Assembly (NCBI GenBank): GCA_006386115.1
Contig: VFIW01000038.1
Span: 62,001 to 126,000 of the forward strand
DNA: 64,000 nt
Direction of reading: 5' to 3'
From: Globisporangium splendens
Taxonomy: Eukaryota > Oomycota > Peronosporomycetes > Pythiales > Pythiaceae
Below the pieces are notes generated by a model. That model had not been told where the DNA came from and did no database searches. It was given only the letters and a program-made list of their open reading frames with translations. The translations under genes and the position numbers were made by a program. Positions within the stretch are counted from its first letter, which is position 1. Every line of letters starts with the position of its first letter. Below are positions 12,092 through 23,361 of the stretch, one piece after another.

Positions 12092-13784
12092 ATGGGACAT
12101 TGTCTCAGCAAGTTCCATGCTGGGGGAGGGTCAGTCCAAACTATAACGGCGCACGCGACGAACGAAATCCCTCCATATATGGGGCACCAACAACTACCTC
12201 CAGAGAAGGGATCAAAAGCCAAAAATTTAGTCGCTCCACAACCTACTGCACCAGCTCGGCATTCGGACGATGGTGTGGCTTCTCCCATTGCCAAAGAAGA
12301 AGAAAATGCGACTGCCAAGACTGGAAATGCAGATTTCCACTCTGGTCGCATGAAGAGATCTCACTCCATGGCTGTTCGAGGCACTCCCAAGAATCAGTCC
12401 GCAGGCTGCCTGCTGATGTGCGTCGAGATATTCTGTGGAAGTTGTCAGCACCAACGGAACACACGTTTTCAGATGCTCGAAAGTACGTTTTCAATTTCTG
12501 GGAGCGCAATTGCCTGGACAGATTTCGACACCACAAGTTCCACGCTGATATGATGAACGCGCTGCAGAAGCTACCAAATTTTGGTTTATCGGGTACGGCA
12601 TCAGACAACAAAGCAGGTAGCTTCCACCGTCATGGTGGCGCAAGCAGCTCCCATGGAGACTGGGTGGACGTGACTAAAATCACGCTTCGAGAGTTTTTGG
12701 ACCTGGAGTTTTTGCGACGGCACTTCAGGATGTTCTTGGAGAAAGAACGGTGCGTCAACGAACTCTACTTCTACTTTGAGATTTTGAATTTCCAGCAATT
12801 CCCGACTTCGGACTATTTGAGCCGTCAAGCCAAGAAATTGTTCAACCGCTTCTGTGACCCAACATCACGCGAGTTTGTGTCGTCCAAAGTCGCAGTACGC
12901 ACTGAGATCGAGAACAACTTGAATCACCCCAGCCCTGCGATGTTCAACAAGGTGCAAGAGGAAATCTTGTCGTTTTTCGCGACGACACTGTTTCCAAAGT
13001 TTCAGCAAAGCGAAATCTACCAGACGATTCGAATAACGAACAGTGAGTTGAGAGCTGCAAAGCTGATGACGAGTGGCAACGGTTCCAGTGCAGATGTTCA
13101 GCTTCGCGGTCAGCACGGGAGCACAATGGTGGATTCTGTAAACTACGGTCGCCCAACGACGGCTCCATCGCGAGTGCGGAATTCGGTCGCAGCGGGGTCT
13201 TCGACTGGGGTTGATTTGCAGGAGGACCAAGTGACTGTGGCTCTCATTTTGGAGAGCCAGGAAACACGCGCGCTGTTTCTATTTTTCTCGGAAGGAATGT
13301 GCGTTTGCCTGATCATAACCGTGCGCAGATTGGGGAGTTGAGAACTAACTTTGTTGCAAATGCCCTTTAGTTTTTGTACCGAAAGCATCTACTTTTGGCT
13401 CGATTGCAATGAGTTCAAAGATATTCCACACAAGAGTTACCTCATGCTTCGTGCGCAGAAAATCTACCGGAAGTACGTTTCGGGGCACGCGAAGCTGCAG
13501 GTCAACTTGGAAAGCTCGATCGTCAAGGATATTGTGCGGCAGTTGGACGACCCGACTCGCAACTTGTTCGTTCCAGCACAGAAATCCATCACCAAGATGC
13601 TGGAGCGCGACACGCTCCCAAAATTCCGTCGCTCCAAGCACGTAAGTGACTAAAATGTGTTTCCGAGTCCGCAAATCACGGGTGGCACCGCTAACTTGAG
13701 TGCGTTTTGATCTCACGATTGCTCTCGACGCAGTTTCAACCTTGTCTCCAGTTACTTCGTCGCGACGGAACCCCATCGACATGA
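12092..13784 (+). CDS. double RGS-domain protein with predicted N-terminal acylation
   Basis: Regulator of G-protein signalling homologue, expected to accelerate GTP hydrolysis by G-alpha at membranes. The frame from ATG 12092 begins MGHCLSK, a classic N-myristoylation (Gly2) plus palmitoylation (Cys4) signal, followed by a disordered Pro/Ala/Lys region. The RGS-coding frame (SVRRLPADVRRDILWKL...) is offset by one base, with the switch needed at about 12391-12405. No usable intron is visible there, so a one-base loss or error is likely. First RGS domain: LREFLDLEFLRRHFRMFLEKE to FFATTLFPKFQQSEIY (about 12685-13025). Second RGS domain: SIYFWLDCNEFKDIP to SITKMLERDTLPKF. Introns 13299-13370 and 13642-13733 join EGI|FCTES and SKH|FQPC, and the stop is at 13782-13784. 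An overlapping frame from ATG 12100 is open into the RGS part but is Cys/Trp-rich and looks like a shadow. Confidence 0.7.
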
Positions 13785-14188
13785 CTCTCCTGCCATCTCA
13801 CCTGAACGAATCTGACACGTTCTCCAGCTACCCTTCCGCTGGACGAGTGCGAAAGCCACTGTAGATCCTTCAAAGAAAGCATGACGAACAAGAGAATGCT
13901 TCACAGACAGCGAAGCTGCTGTCCATTCCGTGCTGGTATCAGCAACTGCAACAAATGTCCATCGTACTTAATCGAGCGCATCGCACTTACCGATTTTGAC
14001 AAAAATGGCCAAAATGCCAAAACTTCGACATCGCAAAATTGTTTTTGGCGGGTCTTTCGGGTTTGAATTCAAAATCGAAAGGCTAAATTTGCAGTTTTTC
14101 TCTACATTTAGGCAACCAGAACACGAGAGCGCTTCTAGGTCAGTCAGTTTGAAAAACAGCGCACACAAGATCGACCAAAAGCAGCAAG
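13785..14188. promoter_or_regulatory. intergenic, upstream of the CXC gene
   Basis: About 400 bp between the RGS stop and the CXC-protein ATG on the same strand. It should contain the RGS terminator and the CXC promoter. A pyrimidine/AT-rich patch (GCAGTTTTTCTCTACATTTAGG) lies 90 bp upstream of the ATG. No motif can be assigned with confidence. Confidence 0.25.
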
Positions 14189-15700
14189 ATGGTGGCTGGG
14201 ATGGACCGCGCGCGCGACGCTCCTGCATCCCCAACGATGCGTACGGCACGTCCGATGGGACCAGCAGACGTGCGAGAGAACCGCGCGCCCGATAGTGCAA
14301 CAAGCGTCTCAATCGGCGCAAAACTTGCTGCTACAGACCCGACCAAGTCCGACACGACCCTGGAGTTCCACGATGGCGATGCGAATGTGAAAGAGAGCCG
14401 CAGTGCGGCAACGCCACGGAGGGTAAGTACGAGCCCAATGGGCAAGCAGCAGCAGTCTACGCCGCGCCGTGCGTTGCGCGTCCTGGATGCCAACCGGATG
14501 ACCCCGAGCACTGTTGCGCATGCAGCGCCTTCATCGCTGCAAAAGCCGCCAACGCCGTTGAGGAGTGGAGGCATCATGCCGCTGAGTGGTCAGAAGCGCA
14601 AACACCACTCAGCGGAGGGGCCGCGTGCATTCCAGAAGCACGTGCCGACGATCGGCTCAGCGTTTGATCACGACTACGAGAGCGAAAACCTAGCTTGGCT
14701 CGACATGCTTGTAGCGCTCTTGGAGCGCAAGTACGGACGCCACTCGACCCCAGTATCTATTCAAGCGCTTGAAGACGCGCGAGTGTTTGAGACGCGCCAG
14801 AAGAAGCAGCAGTCAGACAACGTCGCAGGCGCCGGTCAAGAGACCGATGTCAGTCAGAACAGTAACAGTATCAACAGCACGATCCACAGCAGTCGAATGC
14901 CAGGAAAAGACCCGACGACAACCGAGGCGCAGTCGTCGCGCAACGGACTCGAACAGCTTGAGAAAGAGAAAGAAGCACGTCGAGAGCGCATTCTACGCCG
15001 CCACGCCCAGCAAATACAGGATGCGAGCGTCTCCTCCAGCACGTGCTGTGGTTGCAAGACGGGCTGCCTGAAAATGCAAGTGTCGTTGTGATGTTGAAGT
15101 TCGCTAACTGGCGGGTGGCTGACTGATTTGATGTTTTGTATTTTTATGATAGGTATTGCGTCTGCTTCAGCACGCGAGGGTTCTGCCACTCGAGCTGTGC
15201 ATGTGAAGATTGCAAGAATTCGCGCCAAAACAAAGAGCAGCGGATCGAAGCCATTCAGAATTATTTAGCAAACGATCCGCGCGCGTTTTCATACGCGTCG
15301 CTGCAGCGGAACGCGGTTACCTCAGGATTCTTGCAACTCTTGCCTCAGGTATGCTTTTGATTTATCTTCCAAAGCCATTTTTTTCTGGTGGGTATTTCCA
15401 TATTGAAGTCTACTTTGCTGTTTTCTTGCCAAACAGAAATCGAGCTCAGTGGTGCTCCGTGGTTGCCGATGCAAGAAGTCCAGGTGCCTGAAAAAGTACT
15501 GCGAGTGCTATCAAAACGGCATCGCGTGCACAGCGCACTGCCGCTGTGTGGATTGCTCAAATGACCCAAATTCCGAGCACCACCTACACAAAGTGAACCA
15601 CGCAGCTGCGAAGCCAAAGCCATTCCATGAGATCCACATCACGGTCACGAAAAAGCCCAAACGCAATTACGTCCAGAAGACCATGCGACTGGCGCTGTAA
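14189..15700 (+). CDS. CXC (tesmin/TSO1-like CRC) domain protein
   Basis: Nuclear DNA-binding protein of the tesmin/TSO1/LIN54 class, which contact CHR-type promoter elements in cell-cycle genes. Three exons (14189-15075, 15153-15348, 15437-15700) give 448 aa. Residues 1-270 are disordered, Ser/Pro/Arg-rich and end in a Lys/Glu/Arg helix ([20 protein letters not shown]). The first CXC repeat spans intron 1: [20 protein letters not shown] then [14 protein letters not shown]. The RNPxAF-like linker reads [13 protein letters not shown]. The second repeat is complete: [20 protein letters not shown] and CRCVDCSND. Intron 1 has to use a GC donor (AAAAT|GCAAGT) to restore the Cys spacing. Intron 2 is GTATGC...ACAG. 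Domain order and Cys pattern make the call firm; target genes unknown. Confidence 0.88.
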
Positions 15701-18182
15701 CGAGACACAAGTAAGGACTGTGCCGCTTTTCGTTTTTATTCAATAGATAGTATATATACCATAGAGCCACAATAGATCCAGAAAAATACAACGCACAAGA
15801 CACCAACCACTACACATCGACGCAGACCTACGGAACCTCAACAGCTGCCAACGACCATGCTCACTCAAGGACCTTCACCAGCTTCGAGACCTCGCTCAAG
15901 ACCGACGACGATGGAAGACGCTCACCAAATCGATACTTTCACACCAGCCAAATGAGGGCGATTCGACGTATGCGGATACTGCACTATGCAGGAGGCTAGA
16001 AACCCTTTCTTTAGACTCCAAGTTGAAAGGTTGACGCGTCAACGCACTACTACAAGACACCAAACTCCGTCGCGTCAAGCATGACAAGGAGACGTTCGAC
16101 AAGCAAAAACAATCCAGACGAGCCCTCATCCTTTTCTGTCCCAGTGCTCTGGTTCTCGAGAGGTGAAGCAAGAGTGCACTCAGTCTATAAAAGGTACCAG
16201 TGCTCAGACTCGATGTGGCTTTCTGCAATTCCCCAGAATTTCGAGCGAATGAAATGGCAAATCTCGTTTTCCAGCCGGGCCATGGATTTCGGAGTGAGTC
16301 TTCTTGAAAAGCGTGTTGAAACATTGCAACAACCGATGGCCATTCGCCTACTCTTTGAAACTGACATTTCCGTCGGAAGTACAGGATCATGCCTAAACGA
16401 TGACGCATCAATAATGATAGAAGCTCTAACCATTCTTCAACGCAAGCCGCAACAATTTGGTAAATGAGATGATGTGTCGTTTCTTTCATGTCCTTCCATG
16501 TCGGTCTCTTGAGGAGCGTCGTCAAGAAACCAGGCACATCACCACCACGAGATGGTTCGTTTCTCTCACTTGACTTTCACTGCGACGTGCTCTGGAGAAA
16601 CTCCAAACGTGGGTCCCTTTTTCACCCCACTGTGCATAGAGACATGGAGATCCTTTTGCCATCGTGAGCTCGTGTCCCGAGCATCCATACCTAGGCCACC
16701 AGTCGAGCGAGCATCCGACCTGCATTGGTGTGCGCGTCTTGTCTTGTCTTGACGAGGTGAAAATGCGACGAAACTCGCGAAAGGAGCCAAGAGAAAACGG
16801 AGAGATGCAAGGTGAAAGAGTCGGGTGCTGATTATCACGGGCATCTAGTTCTAGGTAGTAAACCGCATGCTTAAAGCAGCCTCGATTATCCGCAGCAGCT
16901 ACCGAGGTCGGCTCGGTGCTCAGGCTGCAGGAAGAAAACCTCTCGCTCTCTGCACCCGGTTCTTTGATTGCTTCAGGCACGGGCGTTGTCAGCTTTTCAG
17001 AAACTAGAGAGGCACACGTTAAACCGTTGGCGAGCAGTTGAAACCTTAGCACGAATTGCAGCAATGTACGCTGAAGACCGACGTCTGTAGGACGGCATTC
17101 CGTTGCACTGAACGTGCAGCAAAGCCGTTGTACATGGATTGAGCGGAGATACCAGCCACATACAAGAAAGAAAACGCTTTGGACAACAGCAGCTCGAAAT
17201 GCAAACGGTACATTGAGTGCCAGCACTTTTGAATCCGGGTGGGAGTTTTTAGTCTGGCGTAGATGAAAATAGGTTTTCATCCAGCGGTAGAGTAGGTTTC
17301 GAAATCACCACCGCTTCGCCGGGAAGCACTTGGTTGGTCATTCGCAATTTCTCCAAGCTCGTAGGAATCGCGTGAACCATCGACCAGATTCAAGCTCTAC
17401 CAATCGACTCGCCACCGTCTTTTCACGCGCTCGTACGTCCACGTCATGCCCGAGTGTGTGGGAGAAGACTGTGAGTACCCCGTGTATGCCAAAGTGACAA
17501 GCATGTCGAAAGACTAGATTACCGTACACAGGCTGCACAATGCCGACAGAAAAAAAAACGTGGCCATCAAGCGTCACACCGCCGAGAGCAGTGTGGTTTC
17601 CGCACGCGACGCAAACTCGGCTTCTGGTGGGTCCATTTGCTGTCGCAGCGTGGCTGTCAAATGGAACGGTGACTGTCACCATGGACAGGTAATTCATGTT
17701 TCTGCAAGTGAGAGTTGGGTCACGGTTCGATTCAATCGATTTCGATTATCGTATGGTTAGTCAATCAGATGCTAAAATCTGGAATCGAACCGTCCGTTTT
17801 GCCATGAACGCATTTGAATGTGCAAACCAAAAGGTTTGCATGCACATACAAGCGTGTTGATGCCATCAGATGAGGCTTTGCACACAGGCAACCATGGAAC
17901 GCAAGATAAAGGGTGCTCCTGATTCTCGACTCGCTGTTGTGCTGACATCTGTCATTTGCATCCCTGATTTACACCTCTGATGCCTCGACACTCACCCTCT
18001 TTTAGCGAATGCACTGCCCTGATTTGTATCATGTTCCCAAGCCTAATTAGGAGCCAAACGCGATGTCAAAACAGTCAGTGACACAATAGATGACTCCTGC
18101 TTGTGACCAATGTTGAGTACAGTTGTCCCAAGTTAGGTACGGTGACACCTTCTGTGGCAACTGCACCACCAATTGCGCACGA
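15701..18182. other. long intergenic region with unsupported overlapping ORFs
   Basis: 2.5 kb between CXC and TRMT2 genes. Two long minus-strand frames (15896-16537, 213 codons; 16522-17280, 252 codons) and a plus frame at 16081-16467 overlap each other. None shows a family motif, and composition is mixed, so I do not call a gene. A weak B-box-like GGTTCGATTCC lies on the minus strand near 17778-17794 without matching tRNA stems. The last 300 bp presumably hold the TRMT2 promoter. Confidence 0.35.
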
Positions 18183-20093
18183 ATGCTGCCGCCACGGCTC
18201 CTGCCTGCGCGGGCGTCGCGCCTGCCCGCTGGTGCTGCGTGCCGCTGCGTCCGCTGGTGGAGCGCTTCTCGAGAAACGCCGTGCCACAAGCGCCAGCTCC
18301 CTCTTGTAAGTGAATCGCATGATGCCAAGCGTTCTCGTCCACTCGTTCGCAAGGCTCACATTACGGACGCTGTTTGTCAATGCCACTAGCTCATCACCGG
18401 TGTAAACGACCAGGGCGACGGTGCCGGTGTACTCACCGACGGCTCTGACGTCCCAGTGTACGTGCCCTTTGCGCTTCCCGGTGAGCAGCTCGTGGTGGAG
18501 CTCTGGGAGCGCGATCTCCAGGCTAGTCGCAAGTGGAAAGCGTCCGAGAAGGAGCCGAAATGGCCCGTGTTCGGCCAGAAGGTGGCCACAGTCACGCCCA
18601 GTGAGCACCGCACGCTGCCGCGGTGTGAAAAGTTTTTTGGAAATTGTGGCGGCTGCAAGCTCCAGCATCTCCGCTATGACCAGCAACTGCAGCAGAAGCA
18701 GATGCGCATTGAAGCGCTTCTAGAGAAAGCGCCACAGCACTCTCCAAACATGCACGTGCGGCCAATTATTGGCGCCAAAGCCGACGCTGCTGTGTCGGAC
18801 TATGAGGAAGACGGGATCTACGCGTATCGCAACAAGATGGAGTTTACATGCAGCACGGGTCGTTGGCTCTTGGATTCCGACAAACCGCAAGAAGATGAGA
18901 ATAGCATTGATGGCGAACCTGAGGCTCCGCAGCACTATCCGTTCACGATTGGCCTGTTCCCAGTCGCATCGACGAGTGTGCGGCGAGCGCGCCAGATCAG
19001 TGGCAAGCGCCGTCGCGGGAAGACCAATGCGAGCTGGAGTCCACGAATCCTGTCCATTGACGAGTGCTCGCTGCAAGATCCAGTGAGCAATCGCATCCTT
19101 CAGCGCGTGTCGACGCTGTGTGAAGACGAGGGTCTTGAAGCGTACAATTTCCAGACGCATCGGGGCTTCCTAAAGCAAGTCGTGCTGCGCAAAGGGACGA
19201 AATTGGAGCAGCAGACCGAGGTCATGGTCGGGTTCGTGACATCCTCGTTTGCACAAGATCAAAGTGAGGCGCTGGCGCGTGTCGTGGACCAACTGATGCA
19301 CGAGTTTGGACGTAATAGTAGCAGTATAAAATCCCAGGACGCGGCGATCGTCTCGGTTTTGCAGCGTCTAGATGATCAAGCGCTTCGTCACCAAGGTCAA
19401 GGCGGTAGCGTAGAAGAGAAAGAGCGTGTGCTATTCGGTCAGTCGTACTTCGAAGACTCGATTCTCGGCCACCGCTTCCGTGTCTCGTTCGACTCGTTTT
19501 TCCAGCCGAACACAGCTCAAGCGAGTCGGTTGTACCGTGAGATTCAACACACGCTGGCTGCGTCCAGCCAAGCACTGAGCGAGAGCGGTGAGCAGCGGAA
19601 GCCGATTGTTTGGGATCTGTTCTGCGGCGTGGGCAGTATCGGGATCTGCATGGGCGAATTCGCTGCCAAAGTCTATGGTTTCGAGATCGTCGAGGCTGCC
19701 GTGGAGAAGGCGCGCGCGAATGCGGAGCTGAACGGGTACACATCGGCAGAGATGCAGTTTTTTACAATGGACTTGACGAAACGATGGGATGACGACGAGT
19801 GGGGGAACGGGTCCGCGATTGAGAAACCCGACATCGTGATCGTCGACCCGCCGCGCGCAGGGCTGCACAGCAAGCTCATCAAATTTCTGCGTCAACTGGG
19901 ACCACCACAAATTTGCTACGTGTCGTGCAATCCGGGATCTCAGGTACACGATCTGGAGTTGCTCTGTGCGTCGCTTGAAGCAGGAAGCAGCACCGCGACA
20001 GCCTCGTATGAGGTCGAGTACCTCCAGCCCGTCGACATGCTCCCGCACACGCCTCACATCGAAACGATTGCGTGGCTGCGACGACGTAGTTGA
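18183..20093 (+). CDS. TRMT2: TRAM-domain RNA (uracil-5-)-methyltransferase, TRMT2/RlmD type
   Basis: SAM-dependent methyltransferase making 5-methyluridine in tRNA or rRNA. Exon 1 is 18183-18305, the 84-nt intron has GTAAGT...CTAG ends, and exon 2 is 18390-20093; 608 aa. Residues 1-41 are Arg/Pro/Cys-rich and look like an organelle presequence. The TRAM domain follows (ITGVNDQGDGAGVL...VPFALPGEQLVVELW). An iron-sulfur cluster motif of the RlmD type is present: PRCEKFFGNCGGCKLQHL with a fourth Cys in SIDECSLQDP. The Rossmann core has WDLFCGVGSIGICMG (about 449), DPPRAGLHSK (about 527), the catalytic Cys in VSCNPGS (about 553) and the C-terminal catalytic Glu in HIETIAWL. A presequence plus the Fe-S motif would fit a plastid-lineage or mitochondrial role, but that is inference. 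The start follows from the splice phase. Confidence 0.9.
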
Positions 20094-20415
20094 GAATCTC
20101 GCTGTAGACAGCGCAAATGCATCAGGGTGCTTACACAACGGAACAGAACGGTGTTTTGCGTTCTGGTTCCTGATGTGCTGCTTCGGCCACTTAGCTGAGA
20201 ATACGGAGGAGATGCAGAGGTGAAAATAGTGTCAGCAGCACACGTAACTAAGAAGAATAGAGTCTTGGGAGCTGCATGCAAGCATCGCTTGACAATTTCT
20301 AGCCAAGCCGAAATTGCTCGAGTCTTGTTCTCAGTAGCGGTGCTATTAGCCGGATGCAGTTGCGCACTTCCAGCAGAATACTTGTCCCATCGCGGAGCTC
20401 AAACGATTCCACATC
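20094..20415. other. intergenic, nothing recognised
   Basis: 320 bp between the TRMT2 stop and the next same-strand frame. No repeat, RNA gene or motif recognised. Confidence 0.3.
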
Positions 20416-21015
20416 ATGCCGCGGAATAGCGTGGCGGTCACGAACGATGACACTTGTGCACCTTGTTCTCAGGTGCCCAGAGAAACCAGTCAGCCTGATG
20501 TAACAGGCGCAACGTCCCGGGCACTCCCGAGTCTGCAAGTCCGTCCACACAAGCTCAACGCACGCCGTCTCACGCGATGCAAGTCGGCACCAGCGACTGA
20601 GAAACAAGGCTGCGACGACGCACCAGACCCGCTGGGAAGAAAAGACCTACAGTTGGCAGCAACTGGACCAGCCGGTATCGTGTCTTCCGAGTTCCAACGC
20701 CCAGTGATCGCGCGTGTGAAAACGGACACAGACTTTGCCTCGTTGGACCGCGAAATCCTGGTCATGCTGCAACTCAAATTAAGCAACTGCAGACCACCGT
20801 CAAATGCACCATCAGTACGAAGAGTAGCAGGTCGTCGAAGCATCGCGGAAGCCCAGGATTCGTTTCGAGAGCATTACCGACGTCGCACAAACAGTTCCCA
20901 CTCAGCATACCTTCCACAGGAAAGTCTGCGTGGTGCGCAGCAAAGTAAACGCAGCGTTCCTGTATCTATGAGGCATGGCGCATCCAGTCGCTGGCAATCC
21001 TGCAGCATTTTGTGA
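20416..21015 (+). CDS. hypothetical basic, low-complexity protein
   Basis: An uninterrupted 199-codon frame from ATG 20416. The product is rich in Arg, Ser, Gln, Pro and Ala. It has one amphipathic helix (LDREILVMLQLKLSN, about residues 110-124) and a Gly/Arg/Arg stretch but no known domain, signal peptide or membrane segment. It follows TRMT2 by 320 bp on the same strand. Composition is closer to real disordered oomycete proteins than to random frames, but there is no homology evidence. Confidence 0.4.
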   Translation: MPRNSVAVTNDDTCAPCSQVPRETSQPDVTGATSRALPSLQVRPHKLNARRLTRCKSAPATEKQGCDDAPDPLGRKDLQLAATGPAGIVSSEFQRPVIARVKTDTDFASLDREILVMLQLKLSNCRPPSNAPSVRRVAGRRSIAEAQDSFREHYRRRTNSSHSAYLPQESLRGAQQSKRSVPVSMRHGASSRWQSCSIL

Positions 21016-21503
21016 GGATCCACGGTCATTATAGCGCAACACAACGAAGACAACATACGCTGAGCAAACAAGGCTCGAGCACCCAGGTTATTGAGCGTCA
21101 GCATGAGTGATTATGGGTAGGCTCGTCTGTTCGGTGTGGTATTTGAACGTCTCACCACGTCGGATACATCTTTGACAATGGAGCTCACGCATCGTTGAGC
21201 TGTTGGCATGGTAACATGCCTTTCCAGATTGAAGTTTCTCCATTTGGTTCCCTCTCAGAGTCTCAGCGAAGAGGCAGGGAAGACTTCTGCTATTTGGCTG
21301 TCTGAAATCAAGCCGTGTGGCGTATCGAGCGGACTAACCGGATTGGATGGAAGGCTCTATCTGGACTTGCCAAGCACTCGAGCAGTCAATTTATCGCTAC
21401 CACGAGGCTGCTCTCTTTCCAGCATTTTTCAACGTGTCCATCAACTTGTCTGCATGGAACAGGCTTGGGATAACTCCGCATGACAGCATAAACCATTTTC
21501 GTT
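21016..21503. other. intergenic, nothing recognised
   Basis: About 490 bp between a plus-strand hypothetical frame and the 3' end of the minus-strand kinase relic. Short plus-strand frames at 21208-21483 and 21347-21649 overlap one another and show no motif. Confidence 0.3.
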
Positions 21504-22148
21504 TTAAGACCTCCACTCGTTGTGAAGAAAGTACCATGCTGCCGAAGACGTGGCTTGCCGAGCTGCAGCCACGACCAACGAAGGGTGGTTCAGAACCTCA
21601 GACATATTCTGGAATCGGTCGTGCGGCTCAATGTGAAGCATTTTGGTGAGTAAATCGATCGTGGCGAATGGAAAGAGGAGGTCCATTTCCCACTGCCGCA
21701 GCACGCCGAGGCAGTCGATGACTCGCATTGACTGGAACGCCGGTACCTCGTCGGACAAGAGTGAGACAAGCGAGGAGCCCGTGAACATGAGAAAGAGGAC
21801 GACGCCAAGGGACCAAATGTCAGCGAGCACAGGTTCATACTCGGGACTCCTGCTGTGGACGCAATGCTCCATTACGACGTCAAACGAGCGCACGTATTCC
21901 AAGGTCGCGTGGACAGCGACCACTTTTGAGTGACGAATCAGTTGGCACAACCGAGTCGCAATCGCAAACTCCTGAAGCGTGTCGTCTTCTTCGTCCGTCT
22001 CGGCGTCACCGCTGTGCCGCCGATGCTCGGCCACGACGTCTCGGGCAAGCTGCTGACCTCGCGGTGCAGGAAGAAGGGGATGGCACCCCAATACGATGAT
22101 GTTTTTCTCTTTTTTCAAAACATTAACATTTATTTGGAAATGGAGCAA
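21504..22148 (-). pseudogene. kinase relic lacking the catalytic core
   Basis: Third member of the kinase family seen at 3956 and 47761. The open frame starts inside the N-lobe (NVLKKEKN...), continues through TLQEFAIATRLCQLIRHSKV and FDVVMEHCVHS, then jumps directly to LADIWSLGVVLFLMFTGSSL and ends with LLTKMLHIEPHDRF...VLNHP. Compared with the 47761 protein, about 80-90 residues are missing. The gap includes the HRD catalytic loop, the DFG motif, the activation segment and APE. The glycine loop and start are also missing. The surviving frame is open for 214 codons, so the deletion was in frame or has been tolerated. It cannot be an active kinase. It could be a relic or a small adaptor-like pseudokinase fragment; relic is more likely. 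It lies 90 bp downstream of a GST gene on the same strand. Confidence 0.65.
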
Positions 22149-22239
22149 GTATGCACCACTTTAGCGCAAACGCTGTAGAATACAAACACTTTCACATTTC
22201 CTGCGAGCTTGCTTTGTTCATGCAAAGCATATATGCAGC

Positions 22240-23361
22240 CTAGTTGGCGAAGCGCGTGGCGCGGTCGTGGGCTGCTTCGTAGTCCACCGAAGGATCTGAG
22301 CCGGCAGCGTTTGGGTTGAAGTTCGTCAGCATGATCTTGAGATGTTCCCAGTTCACAGACGATTTCAAGCCTGGGGTTTGGTACAAATCGCGCAAATACT
22401 GCACAGATACAACAAAATAGAGAAGGTTAGACTCTCGGCTACACCCATCAATATCACTGAACCTATGCGAAAGCAAGCTACTTACGTTCACGACGTTGGC
22501 GTACTGCGTCAAGTTGGCCTTGTCGCTGGCACGCTGGTTCACATCGAAGCGAATCAGCGCGTGGAACAAACGGACGTCGGCTTCCGTGATCGAGTTGCCC
22601 GCGAGGAAGCGCGACTTGGCGAGGATGTCTTCGACGCGCTGGACGTTACTCAAGTACGTGTTCAGCTCTACGGCACGAGTCTCTTCATCCTTGGCCAACA
22701 CGATCTTAAACAGACCACCCGCAATATCGTTCACCACACCGTCGTTCAGCTCTTCGATCTGCTTCACGAGAGCCTCTGGCAGCAAGTCCACATTCGAAGG
22801 CACAAGATCGCGGAAGCCCGTGTTCAGCGTGCGCAGGATGTCCGCCGACTCGTTCGACACGATCGTCTGCTTCTTCTTGTCCCAGAGCAATGGCACCGTG
22901 TAGCGACGTGGCTCCTTGCTCACCAACTCATAGAGATCGCGCACAAAGCGCACGTTGTTGATCGGGTCCGTCGTCGCACCCTCGGTCGAGTATTCTTGGC
23001 CATTCACGCCCTTGATCGTTCGTTCTTTGGCTGGGTCGACAAACGTCCACCCAAGGTGGTCATCCGAGTCGTCGTTCGGCTTGGTCTTCTGGAAGATCGG
23101 GTGCGCCACCGAGAGGCCGATGACGTCCTGCAGTCCCTTGAGGTTGCGCGCCGCAAGTGCACGGCACGCAAACGGACACGAGTACGTGACGTACAGGTGG
23201 TAGCGTCCGGCTTCGGCTGGGAACTCGGCGTCGGCTTCAGGTTGGATGTAGTGGCGGTACGGCGCAGCCATGGTGGAAAAGGCTGATGGTGCTGGAGCAA
23301 GTGGATGGGGAGGGTTACTGGCGATGAGCTTCAGGCAACGAGTTGTCGAATGGCGCAACAT
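22240..23361 (-). CDS. xi-class glutathione transferase / glutathionyl-hydroquinone reductase (copy 1)
   Basis: Reduces glutathionyl-hydroquinones, family of ECM4/YqjG. Exon 1 is 23361-22486, the 87-nt intron 22485-22399 has GTAAGT...GCAG ends, and exon 2 is 22398-22240; 344 aa. The intron is a multiple of three and lacks stops, so it reads open, but its removal gives VVN|YLRDLYQTPGLK, matching the family. Residues 1-30 form a Ser/Pro presequence-like leader, with an alternative start at MAAPYRHY (residue 31). The active-site Cys lies in TYSCPFACRA with SVAHPIF downstream, as in xi-class enzymes. NESADILRTLN and the all-alpha C-terminal domain (ITEADVRLFHALIRFD) complete the fold. Positions 22778-23277 are identical to 25385-25884 in copy 2, while sequence on both sides has diverged. 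Confidence 0.9.
   Translation of the reverse strand: MLRHSTTRCLKLIASNPPHPLAPAPSAFSTMAAPYRHYIQPEADAEFPAEAGRYHLYVTYSCPFACRALAARNLKGLQDVIGLSVAHPIFQKTKPNDDSDDHLGWTFVDPAKERTIKGVNGQEYSTEGATTDPINNVRFVRDLYELVSKEPRRYTVPLLWDKKKQTIVSNESADILRTLNTGFRDLVPSNVDLLPEALVKQIEELNDGVVNDIAGGLFKIVLAKDEETRAVELNTYLSNVQRVEDILAKSRFLAGNSITEADVRLFHALIRFDVNQRASDKANLTQYANVVNVSSLLSHRFSDIDGCSRESNLLYFVVSVQYLRDLYQTPGLKSSVNWEHLKIMLTNFNPNAAGSDPSVDYEAAHDRATRFAN
22778..23277. repeat. 500-bp identical tract shared with 25385-25884 (copy A)
   Basis: Every base I compared matches the tract at 25385-25884 (offset 2,607). It covers the coding sequence from just after the second Met through residue block NVDLLPE. It stops abruptly within a codon or two of clear divergence at both ends, which points to recent gene conversion. 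Confidence 0.85.

Noticed and set aside
12100..12400. Alternative start of the RGS protein at ATG 12100 (MSQQVPC...) in frame with the RGS domains
   Set aside because: The first 100 residues in that frame are rich in Cys, Trp, Arg and His, like a shadow frame, whereas the overlapping frame has a real acylation signal and disordered composition.
15896..17280. Two long overlapping minus-strand frames as genes
   Set aside because: No motif, no splice logic and competing frames of equal length on both strands; composition typical of chance.
17778..17794. tRNA gene suggested by a B-box-like GGTTCGATTCC
   Set aside because: The flanking bases do not form a T stem or an acceptor stem.
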